From Acetobacter malorum (lineage in GTDB: Bacteria > Pseudomonadota > Alphaproteobacteria > Acetobacterales > Acetobacteraceae), in contig NZ_JOPG01000007.1 in NCBI RefSeq assembly GCF_002153605.1, positions 124,001-188,000 of the forward strand: 64,000 nucleotides of DNA, read 5' to 3'. The notes under the pieces were generated by a model. That model was not told where the DNA came from and searched no databases. It was given only the letters and a program-made list of their open reading frames with translations. The position numbers were made by a program, and so were the translations under genes. Every line of letters begins with the position of its first letter. Position 1 is the stretch's first letter. This document shows positions 50,153 to 58,214 of the stretch, one piece after another.

Positions 50153-50219
50153 TGTACCCGTTATCCACAGGCTTACCCCCGTAGGCATCCTCAGATTCTG
50201 GGGATAAGTGCGAAGGCTT
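50153..50219. repeat. Dispersed 67-bp element, copy B, with inverted DnaA-box-like ends
   Basis: Counterpart of 28914-28980. It holds TTATCCACA at 50161-50169 and TGGGGATAA at 50199-50207, facing each other. It lies between the terminator at 50026 and tRNA-Leu. The remaining bases of the 487-bp gene-free stretch 49999-50485 hold the hairpin at 50408 and two terminators. Confidence 0.75.
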
Positions 50220-50407
50220 TCGGTGGCAGGCGTAGCGCGGCATCAGGTCAGTGCATCTGATAACGCCCGAGTGGGAAGAAGCGCGCACGGTGATCAGGAG
50301 AAGACGGCCGCAGTCAGAAGCGTGAGCTCAAATTGAAAAATGCGCGGCTTCTCGGTGGAGCTCGTGCCCGGATGATGAAAATAGAGAATGAGCGGGAAAT
50401 CCACTCT

Positions 50408-50442
50408 CATCCCCCTTTATGCAAAAAGCATAAGGGGATGAA
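50408..50442. repeat. Strong inverted repeat near tRNA-Leu
   Basis: CATCCCC-TTATGC and GCATAA-GGGGATG form a stem of about 13 bp with a bulge and a loop of five A. No U run on either side. May be a processing signal or a leftover of an integrated element. Confidence 0.55.
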
Positions 50443-50456
50443 GAGCAGTAGATACA

Positions 50457-50485
50457 AAAAAACCGCAGCGAACTGCGGTTTTTTT
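50457..50485. terminator. Bidirectional terminator after tRNA-Leu
   Basis: AAAACCGCAG-CGAA-CTGCGGTTTTTTTT: 10-bp stem with U runs on both strands. On the reverse strand it directly follows tRNA-Leu. Confidence 0.92.
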
Positions 50486-50572
50486 TGGTGCCCAGAAGAA
50501 GACTCGAACTTCCACGACCTTGCGGCCACAGATACCTGAAACCTGCGCGTCTACCAATTCCGCCATCTGGGC
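50486..50572 (-). tRNA. tRNA-Leu (anticodon CAG)
   Basis: An 87-nt type II tRNA with a long variable arm: acceptor GCCCAGA/TTCTGGGC (7 bp), D-loop AATTGGTAGAC, anticodon loop TTCAGGT, variable arm TGGCCGCAAGGTCG, T-loop GTTCGAGTC, discriminator A and encoded CCA. A bidirectional terminator abuts its 3' end. Confidence 0.95.
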
Positions 50573-50880
50573 TCAGATGACAACCGGGTGACCCCGGCTG
50601 GTGAAGGGGTATTTAGCTCGACCCCGTACTCTCGTCAACGGGAAAAATGCATTTTTCTCAGGTTTTGTTTCTTTTTGTTCTGCGGTGTCTGTTGGAAGTG
50701 CAAAATTCCTCAGAAAACCGCCATTTTTCAGGGTTTGGCGTCTGTGATTTTCGTGTGGTGCTGGCTGTCCGGTCTGGTGCTGAACCATTTGTGCTCACCG
50801 AACGTTCCGGAAAGCAGCGTAGACTATCCGCAGGCCACCCCAGGAGGCAGGCCAGAGCAGACAGGAGTGGAAAGAGCACT
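50573..50880. other. 308-bp region between tRNA-Leu and an NDUFA9-like gene
   Basis: No supported gene. It contains a perfect 16-bp palindrome (GAAAAATGCATTTTTC, 50642-50657) and should hold the leftward tRNA promoter and the rightward promoter. A frame continuous with the downstream gene exists but its sequence is not conserved. Confidence 0.55.
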
Positions 50881-51834
50881 ATGAGTGAGCAGAAGATTGC
50901 AACAGTCTTTGGTGGTGGTGGCTTTGTGGGGCGGTATGTTGTCCAGCGTCTGGCCGAGGCCGGATATACTGTGCGGATTGCCTGTCGCAGGCCGGATAAA
51001 GCCGCCTCCCTGCGGGTTCTGGGCAAGCTGGGGCAAATCGCGCCTTTTTATGCCTCGGTGCTGGATGATGCCTCGGTAGCGTGTGTGGTCGAGGGTGCTT
51101 CTGTTGTTATCAATCTGGCCGCTGTGCTGGGGGATGCATCCGGGCAGGGGCTGGAGGCGGTGAATGTTCAGGGAGCGGGTAGGGTAGCGCGTCTGTCCGC
51201 ACAGGCTGGGGTGCCTGCCTTTGTGCAAATGTCTGCGCTGGGGGCGTCTCCTGCGGCACCGTCTGCCTATGGCCGGAGTCGCGCTGAGGGGGAAGACGCT
51301 GTCCGGGCCGCTATGCCGCAGGCGTCCATTGTCCGGCCGTCCGTTATTTTTGGCCCGGAAGATCATTTCTTTAACATGTTCGCCACCTTGGCGCGGTATC
51401 TGCCGGTTCTCCCCGTTTATGGGGCCAACGCCCGACTTCAGCCTGTGTATGTAGGAGATGTGGCGCAGGTTGTGGCGCGACTGGCGGAAGATCCCTCGCT
51501 GGCTGGGCAGGTGTGGGAGCTTGGTGGGCCGGATATTCTGACCATGAAGCAGATTTATCAGTGGGTGCTGCGCACCACGCAGCGGTCTCGCATGCTTTAT
51601 GGGGTGCCTCCGGTTCTGGCGCGGATTCAGGCGGCCATTTTCGAGCGTTTGCCGGGACATATCCTGACGCGTGACCAGTTGCTGATGCTGTCTGAGGACA
51701 ATGTTGTACCCCCGGGTCAGTCAGGTTTTGAAAAGCTGGGGCTGACCCCACAGAGCATAGAGGCCATCGTGCCGTTTTATTTGACCCGTTATCGAGCAGG
51801 AGGTGGTCGTTCAGGGGTTCGCCTTGTGGAATAA
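50881..51834 (+). CDS. NDUFA9-like atypical short-chain dehydrogenase
   Basis: A 317-residue NAD(P)-binding protein: the start KIATVFGGGGFVGRYVVQRL carries the dinucleotide motif, then VVINLAAVLGDASGQGLEAV and FVQMSALGASPAAPSAYGRS, and FGPEDHFFNMF. This matches the complex I subunit NDUFA9 family seen in alphaproteobacteria, which binds a nucleotide at the peripheral arm. ATG 50881 fits the homology; the preceding in-frame codons do not. It stands alone. Confidence 0.85.
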   Translation: MSEQKIATVFGGGGFVGRYVVQRLAEAGYTVRIACRRPDKAASLRVLGKLGQIAPFYASVLDDASVACVVEGASVVINLAAVLGDASGQGLEAVNVQGAGRVARLSAQAGVPAFVQMSALGASPAAPSAYGRSRAEGEDAVRAAMPQASIVRPSVIFGPEDHFFNMFATLARYLPVLPVYGANARLQPVYVGDVAQVVARLAEDPSLAGQVWELGGPDILTMKQIYQWVLRTTQRSRMLYGVPPVLARIQAAIFERLPGHILTRDQLLMLSEDNVVPPGQSGFEKLGLTPQSIEAIVPFYLTRYRAGGGRSGVRLVE

Positions 51835-52029
51835 GGGATTAGAGATAAAAAGGTCCGATATGTGTCCTATATAAATGGGTTTTTCAGGTCGAATCTTTTT
51901 CAAAAATTGGAAAAATAAAGAAAGGACAGTAATGCTGTCTTTTCAGAGTGGCGCATAAGGCGCTACCTCAGTCCTGCTTGTTTGGGGCGAGGTCTGTCTG
52001 ACGCGCGCCCTGTCTCCGGGGATCGCCTT

Positions 52030-53478
52030 ATGACCACACCCATGCTGAAATTTGTCTCTGTCGCTCAAAAGCAGCCTGATAAGCGCACAGCGCAGGCGCG
52101 ACGGGCGGATTTTGCGGAGATTTATGAAGACTTTTCTCCCGCTGCGGCCGGCGAGCAGGCCAGCCGGTGCTCCCAGTGCGGCGTGCCGTTCTGTTCCGTG
52201 CATTGCCCGCTGGGGAACAACATCCCGGACTGGCTGATGCTGACGGCAGAAGGGCGGCTGGAAGAGGCCTACGAGGTCTCTTCCGCAACCAATACCTTCC
52301 CTGAAATTTGTGGACGCATCTGCCCGCAGGACCGCCTGTGTGAAGGCAATTGCGTCATTGAGCCGGGGTTTGAGAGCGTCACCATTGGTGCGGTCGAGCG
52401 GTATATTACCGACACTGCTTTTGAGAATAACTGGGTCAAACCTACACGCCCGGTGCGGGAACGGACGGAGTCCGTGGGTATTGTCGGCGCGGGGCCAGCC
52501 GGTCTGGCTGCGGCTGAGCGTCTGCGGGCATCAGGTTATCAGGTGCATGTGTATGACCGGTATGACCGCGTGGGTGGCCTGCTGGTTTACGGCATTCCCG
52601 GCTTTAAGCTGGAAAAAGAGATCGTTGCGCGCCGTCATGCGCTGCTGGAAGAAAGCGGCGTGACGTTCCATCTGGGGCAGGGTGTTGGCGGCGGCGAGGG
52701 GGATCTGTCCTTTGCCGATCTGCGCAGCCGCCATCAGGCCGTGCTGATTGCCACGGGTGTTTACAAATCCCGCGAGATTGGTGGCCCCGGTGCCGGGCTG
52801 GCGGGTATTGAGCGCGCTCTGGATTATCTGACGGCATCCAACCGTCGCTCTCTGGGCGACACACTGCCGGACGATGCGCAGGCGCTGGATGCCAAAGGTA
52901 AGAATGTCGTGGTGCTGGGTGGTGGCGATACCGCCATGGACTGCGTGCGCACGGCCATTCGGCAGGGTGCTAAATCCGTCAAATGTCTGTACCGGCGCGA
53001 TAAGGCCAACATGCCGGGGTCCGCGCGCGAAGTGAAAAACGCGGAAGAAGAAGGCGTTGAGTTTGTCTGGCTGTCCGCGCCGGAAGCGTTTCTGGGCGAT
53101 GACCATGTAACGGGCGTGCGCGCCACGCGCATGAAGCTGGGCCTGCCGGATGCGACGGGCCGCCAGTCTGTCGAGCCGCTGGAAGGCAGTTCCTTCACGC
53201 TGGACGCGGATCTGGTGATTGCCGCTCTGGGGTTTGACCCGGAACCGCTGCCGCAACTGTGGGGGCAGCCGGATCTTGCCGTTTCCCGCTGGGGCACGCT
53301 CAAGGTGGGGCATGAGAGCTTTATGACCACTCTGCCCGGCGTGTTTGCCGCAGGCGATATTGTGCGCGGGGCCAGTCTGGTGGTGTGGGCTATTCGCGAT
53401 GGTCGGGATGCGGCGGAACGCATTCATCAATGGATTGAAACACACGCAACGGCGCAGGCCGTGGCGGAGCAGGGATAA
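52030..53478 (+). CDS. gltD: Glutamate synthase small subunit
   Basis: A 482-residue flavoprotein that passes electrons from NADPH to the large subunit. The N-terminal Fe-S region has ASRCSQCGVPFCSVHCPL and ICGRICPQDRLCEGNC; FAD and NADPH motifs are SVGIVGAGPAGLAAAERL and VVVLGGGDTAMDCVRTA; the end has FAAGDIVRGASLVVWAIRDG. It overlaps gltB by 1 bp (TAATG). Confidence 0.96.
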   Translation: MTTPMLKFVSVAQKQPDKRTAQARRADFAEIYEDFSPAAAGEQASRCSQCGVPFCSVHCPLGNNIPDWLMLTAEGRLEEAYEVSSATNTFPEICGRICPQDRLCEGNCVIEPGFESVTIGAVERYITDTAFENNWVKPTRPVRERTESVGIVGAGPAGLAAAERLRASGYQVHVYDRYDRVGGLLVYGIPGFKLEKEIVARRHALLEESGVTFHLGQGVGGGEGDLSFADLRSRHQAVLIATGVYKSREIGGPGAGLAGIERALDYLTASNRRSLGDTLPDDAQALDAKGKNVVVLGGGDTAMDCVRTAIRQGAKSVKCLYRRDKANMPGSAREVKNAEEEGVEFVWLSAPEAFLGDDHVTGVRATRMKLGLPDATGRQSVEPLEGSSFTLDADLVIAALGFDPEPLPQLWGQPDLAVSRWGTLKVGHESFMTTLPGVFAAGDIVRGASLVVWAIRDGRDAAERIHQWIETHATAQAVAEQG

Positions 53479-56400
53479 TGGGCATGCAGAAGCATCCTGA
53501 CACCACGCATGGTGAAAGCGCCAAAGAGTTTTTTGAAGCGTGGGACAACAATGTTGCCGCTCTGGACGGCCTGTATGACCCGGCTGATGAACGGGATTCC
53601 TGTGGCGTTGGTCTGGTTGCAGCGCTCGACGGCAAGCAGCGCCGTGACGTGGTGGAAGCCGGTATTGCGGCCCTGAAAGCCATCTGGCACCGCGGCGCGG
53701 TGGATGCCGATGGAAAAACGGGTGATGGCGCGGGCATCCATGTGGAAATCCCGCAGAAATTCTTTGAGGATGCGATCACCAGCACGGGTGACCAGCCGGT
53801 AGAAGGTGCGATCATCGCCGTTGGGCAGGTGTTCCTGCCTAAAACGGATCTGGTCGCGCAGGAACAGTGCCGTCAGATTATCGAGACGGAAATTCTGGCC
53901 TTCGGCTATGGCATTTACGGCTGGCGTCAGGTCCCGATTGATACGGCCTGTATTGGTGAAAAAGCCAACGCAACACGGCCGGAAATTGAACAGATCATGA
54001 TCCGCAATCTGCCGGGCACGGCGGAAGAGGCGTTTGAGCGGGATCTGTACGTCATCCGTCGCCGGATTGAAAAAGCGGCGATTGCAGCACAGGTGGATCT
54101 GTATATCTGCTCTCTGTCCTGCCGTTCGATCATCTATAAAGGCATGTTCCTGGCCGAGCATCTGACTGAGTTCTATCCGGATCTGCTGGATGAGCGCTTT
54201 GTCAGCCGCTTTGCCATTTATCATCAGCGTTATTCCACCAACACCTTCCCCACATGGAAGCTGGCGCAGCCGTTCCGGCGTCTGGCGCATAATGGTGAAA
54301 TCAACACTATTTCCGGCAACATCAACTGGATGAAAAGCCACGAAACGCGGCTGTCTCACCCGGATCTTGACCCGTGGATGAAAGACATCAAACCGCTGGT
54401 GCAGGCGGGTGGGTCCGATACGGCAACGCTGGACAACGTGTTTGAACTGTTGACCTTTGCCGGGCGTGATGCGCCTGCGGCCAAGGCGCTGATGATTCCT
54501 GCCAGCGTGGGTGGGAACTCTCTGATGAAGCAGTCCCACCGCGACATGTTTGCCTACTGCAATGCCGTGATGGAACCGTGGGACGGCCCGGCCGCCCTGT
54601 GCGCCACGGATGGCCGCTGGGTGATTGCCGGTCTGGACCGCTCTGGCCTGCGCCCGCTGCGCTATACGGTGACAGACGATAATCTGCTGATTGTCGGGTC
54701 CGAAACCGGCATGGTGCGTGTGCCTGAAAGCAATGTTGCCAAACGTGGGCGGCTTGGACCGGGGGATGTCCTCGGCGTCGATCTGCAGGAAGCACGCCTG
54801 TACGGCAATGAAGAGCTGCTGGATCTGCTGGCATCCCGTCAGGACTTTTCCTCATGGGTCGGTGGTATTCAGAAAATTGGCTGTATCGTTCGCTCAGATG
54901 TGAAAGAGCCTGTTCTCTATCAGGGTGATGAACTGCGCCGCCGCCAGCTGGCTGTGGGCACCACGCTGGAAGAACTGGAAGCTATCCTGCACCCAATGGT
55001 GGAAACCGGGACAGAAGCCATTGGCTCCATGGGCGATGATACGCCGCTGGCTGTGCTGTCTCCGCGCTTCCGTGGTCTGTCGCATTATTTCCGGCAGGGC
55101 TTCAGTCAGGTGACCAATCCGCCGATTGATTCCCTGCGTGAATCCCGCGTGATGAGCCTTGCAACGCGTCTGGGAAATCTAGGAAATATTCTGGATCAGT
55201 CGGCAGAGCAGTGCGAAATGCTGCAACTGCCCAGCCCGGTTCTGACATCCGGTGAATATGAAGCCCTGCGGGCCTTCTGCGGCACGTCCGGCTGCCTGAT
55301 TGATTGCTCCTTCCCGGCGAAGGAAGGCGAGGCAGGCCTGCGTGAAGCGATTGCCCGCATCCGGCGTGAGGCAGAAGAAAGTGTACGTGGCGGCTGCACC
55401 CATGTGTTCCTGACGGATGAAAACCAGTCTCCGGACCGGGCCTATATCCCGATGATTCTGGCAACGGCGGCTGTCCATACGCATCTTGTTCGTAATTCCT
55501 TGCGCACCTTCACGTCTCTGAACGTGCGGGCCTCCACCACGCTGGATGTACATTCCATTGCTGTGACCATCGGGGTGGGTGCGACGACGGTTAACCCGTA
55601 TCTGGCGCAGGAATGTATTGCGGACCGGCATCGCCGCGGGCTGTTCGGTAAGCTCACCCTGCGTGAGTGCATGGAGCGCTACCGTAAAGCCGTGGATAAA
55701 GGCCTGCTCAAGATCATGTCCAAAATGGGCATTTCGATTGTGGCGTCTTATCGCGGCGGCTGTAATTTTGAAGCCGTGGGTCTCTCCCGCGCGCTGACGG
55801 CGGAATTCTTCCCCGGTATGCCGTCCCGTATCTCCGGCATTGGTCTGCCCGGCATTGCCCGCAATGTGCTGACCTTCCATCAGGAAGCATGGGATTCTGC
55901 ATCTCTGGCTCTGCCTGTTGGCGGTTTTTACAAACTGCGCCGCAAGGGTGAGCAGCATGCGTTTGATGGCACGCTGATCCACATGCTCCAGACGGCTGTG
56001 GCGAGTGACAGTTTTACCATCTACAAGCGCTATGCTGACGCCGTGCGGGCCCAGCCGCCGGTGGCGTTGCGCGATCTGCTGGACTTCCGGGAAGGGCGCA
56101 CGCCCATTCCGGTGGAGGAAGTGGAAAGCATTACGCAGTTGCGGAAACGCCTGATCTCACCAGCTATTTCTCTGGGTGCACTCAGCCCGGAAGCGCATGA
56201 GACACTCTCCATCGCCATGAACCGGATTGGCGCGAAGTCTGATTCTGGTGAGGGCGGGGAAGATCCGGAACGCGCAAAACCGCGCCCGAATGGTGACAAC
56301 GCCTCTTCCGCCATCAAACAGGTGGCCTCTGGCCGCTTTGGTGTGACCGCGCAGTATCTGAATGATTGCCGTGAACTGGAAATCAAGGTCGCGCAGGGTG

Positions 56401-58034
56401 CCAAGCCGGGTGAAGGTGGACAGTTGCCGGGCTTTAAAGTCACGGGGCTGATTGCCAAGCTGCGTCATGCTACACCGGGTGTGACTCTGATTTCTCCGCC
56501 GCCGCATCACGATATTTACTCGATCGAAGATCTGGCCCAGCTCATTTATGACCTGAAGCAGATCAATCCGGATGCTACGGTGACCGTCAAACTGGTGGCG
56601 CGTTCCGGTATTGGTACCATCGCAGCAGGGGTGGCGAAGGCGAAGGCCGATGCCATTCTGATTTCCGGCCACTCCGGTGGCACGGGGGCCAGCCCGCTGA
56701 CCTCCGTGAAGTATGCTGGTCTGCCGTGGGAGCTTGGGCTGGCGGAAGCGCATCAGGTGCTGATGCTCAACCGTCTACGGCACCGCGTAAAGCTGCGCAC
56801 GGATGGTGGCATCAAGACCGGGCGCGACGTGGTGATTGCCGCCATGCTGGGTGCGGAAGAGTTCGGGATTGGGACTGCAAGCCTTGTGGCCATGGGCTGC
56901 ATCATGGTGCGTCAGTGCCATTCCAACACCTGTCCGGTGGGCGTATGCTCGCAGGACGAGGCGATGCGCAAGAAGTTTGAAGGCACGCCGGAGAAGGTCA
57001 TCAACCTGTTCTCCTTCATTGCTGAAGATGTGCGCAATATTCTGGCGTCTCTGGGCTTCCGCAGCCTGAACGAAGTGATCGGCCGGACCGATCTGCTGCG
57101 TCAGGTGTCGCGTGGCGCGGATTATCTGGATGATCTGGACCTCAACTCCCTGCTTTCACAGGCAGATCCCGGCCCGTTTGCGCGCTATTGCACGTTGGAA
57201 GGCCGGAACGAGGTGCCCGACACGCTGGATGCGCAGATGATCAGCGATGCGAAGCCGCTGTTTGACCACGGTGAGAAAATGCAGCTGCACTACAATGTGC
57301 AGAACACGCAGCGTGCGATTGGTACCCGCATGTCTTCTCTCATTGTGCGCAAGTTTGGCATGACGACGCTGGCACCGGGCCATCTGACGGTGCGTCTGCG
57401 CGGGTCTGCCGGGCAGTCTCTGGGGGCGTTTGCCGTGCAGGGGCTGAAGCTGGAAGTGCTGGGCGACGCCAACGATTATGTTGGTAAGGGTCTGTCCGGC
57501 GCGACCATTACCGTGCGGCCTTCTCCGTCCTCCCGCCTCGTCAGCAACCAGAACGCCATTATTGGCAACACGGTGCTGTATGGCGCAACGGCAGGGGAAC
57601 TCTATGCCTCAGGGCAGGCGGGTGAACGCTTTGCCGTGCGTAACTCCGGCGCAGTGGCTGTGGTGGAAGGCTGCGGGTCCAACGCCTGTGAGTATATGAC
57701 GGGCGGCACAGTGGTGGTTCTGGGCGAAATTGGTGACAATTTCGGTGCAGGCTTTACCGGTGGCATGGCGTTTGTGCTGGATGATGCCAACACGTTTGAG
57801 AAGCGCGTCAATCCGGAATCCCTGTTCTGGACACGGGTGACGGATGAGCGCTGGGCGCAGGAACTGCGGCGTCTGGTTGAACGGCATGTGGAAGAAACCG
57901 GCTCCCCGTATGCAACCAATCTGCTGCATAAATGGAACGATGTGTTGCCGCGCTTCTGGCAGATTGTGCCGAAAGACTACGCGCGCATCATCGGCTTTAC
58001 CCTGCCGGAAGAAGAGCTGGCCAAATCTGCCTGA
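53478..58034 (+). CDS. gltB: Glutamate synthase large subunit
   Basis: A 1518-residue protein making glutamate from glutamine and 2-oxoglutarate. Order: class II glutamine amidotransferase (Cys of the RDSCGVGLVAAL motif, about 35-45, is the nucleophile after propeptide removal), central domain with YSTNTFPTWKLAQPFRRLAH, FMN-binding synthase domain (KLVARSGIGTIAAGVAKAKA and LRTDGGIKTGRDVVIAAM) with the 3Fe-4S cysteines in CIMVRQCHSNTCPVGVC, and the C-terminal beta-helix (GAFAVQGLKLEVLGDANDYV). It is the normal length. Confidence 0.97.
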   Translation: MGMQKHPDTTHGESAKEFFEAWDNNVAALDGLYDPADERDSCGVGLVAALDGKQRRDVVEAGIAALKAIWHRGAVDADGKTGDGAGIHVEIPQKFFEDAITSTGDQPVEGAIIAVGQVFLPKTDLVAQEQCRQIIETEILAFGYGIYGWRQVPIDTACIGEKANATRPEIEQIMIRNLPGTAEEAFERDLYVIRRRIEKAAIAAQVDLYICSLSCRSIIYKGMFLAEHLTEFYPDLLDERFVSRFAIYHQRYSTNTFPTWKLAQPFRRLAHNGEINTISGNINWMKSHETRLSHPDLDPWMKDIKPLVQAGGSDTATLDNVFELLTFAGRDAPAAKALMIPASVGGNSLMKQSHRDMFAYCNAVMEPWDGPAALCATDGRWVIAGLDRSGLRPLRYTVTDDNLLIVGSETGMVRVPESNVAKRGRLGPGDVLGVDLQEARLYGNEELLDLLASRQDFSSWVGGIQKIGCIVRSDVKEPVLYQGDELRRRQLAVGTTLEELEAILHPMVETGTEAIGSMGDDTPLAVLSPRFRGLSHYFRQGFSQVTNPPIDSLRESRVMSLATRLGNLGNILDQSAEQCEMLQLPSPVLTSGEYEALRAFCGTSGCLIDCSFPAKEGEAGLREAIARIRREAEESVRGGCTHVFLTDENQSPDRAYIPMILATAAVHTHLVRNSLRTFTSLNVRASTTLDVHSIAVTIGVGATTVNPYLAQECIADRHRRGLFGKLTLRECMERYRKAVDKGLLKIMSKMGISIVASYRGGCNFEAVGLSRALTAEFFPGMPSRISGIGLPGIARNVLTFHQEAWDSASLALPVGGFYKLRRKGEQHAFDGTLIHMLQTAVASDSFTIYKRYADAVRAQPPVALRDLLDFREGRTPIPVEEVESITQLRKRLISPAISLGALSPEAHETLSIAMNRIGAKSDSGEGGEDPERAKPRPNGDNASSAIKQVASGRFGVTAQYLNDCRELEIKVAQGAKPGEGGQLPGFKVTGLIAKLRHATPGVTLISPPPHHDIYSIEDLAQLIYDLKQINPDATVTVKLVARSGIGTIAAGVAKAKADAILISGHSGGTGASPLTSVKYAGLPWELGLAEAHQVLMLNRLRHRVKLRTDGGIKTGRDVVIAAMLGAEEFGIGTASLVAMGCIMVRQCHSNTCPVGVCSQDEAMRKKFEGTPEKVINLFSFIAEDVRNILASLGFRSLNEVIGRTDLLRQVSRGADYLDDLDLNSLLSQADPGPFARYCTLEGRNEVPDTLDAQMISDAKPLFDHGEKMQLHYNVQNTQRAIGTRMSSLIVRKFGMTTLAPGHLTVRLRGSAGQSLGAFAVQGLKLEVLGDANDYVGKGLSGATITVRPSPSSRLVSNQNAIIGNTVLYGATAGELYASGQAGERFAVRNSGAVAVVEGCGSNACEYMTGGTVVVLGEIGDNFGAGFTGGMAFVLDDANTFEKRVNPESLFWTRVTDERWAQELRRLVERHVEETGSPYATNLLHKWNDVLPRFWQIVPKDYARIIGFTLPEEELAKSA

Positions 58035-58117
58035 TCAGGCGTTTGCCTGACGAAGAGTGTGGTCCCGAAAGATCTGTTTTTGCCTTATGAGCGTATAAGG
58101 CAGGCAGGTCTTTCGGG
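58035..58117. repeat. Two hairpins between gltB and the oligoendopeptidase gene
   Basis: First, TCAGGC-GTTT-GCCTGA right after the gltB stop. Then a long structure at 58064-58117: outer stem CCCGAAAGATCTG/CAGGTCTTTCGGG (13 bp, one wobble) and inner stem TGCCTTAT/ATAAGGCA. No U run follows, so the role may be mRNA stabilisation or a site for a protein rather than termination. Confidence 0.7.
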
Positions 58118-58214
58118 TCATGCTGATGGTGCAGTCTGACCTGCGCCGTATGTGAACCCCAATTGCGTTCACATGTACTCGCCTCATGCTAAATTGCACG
58201 GTAGGATGCGGCTT

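Noticed and set aside
44540-50572. A complete prophage with attachment sites at tRNA-Leu
   Set aside because: No integrase and no duplicated tRNA 3' end were found; only a partial tail and lysis set is present.
50647-50880. Extending the NDUFA9-like gene upstream in frame
   Set aside because: The extra 78 residues show no conservation and a good start with homology exists at 50881.
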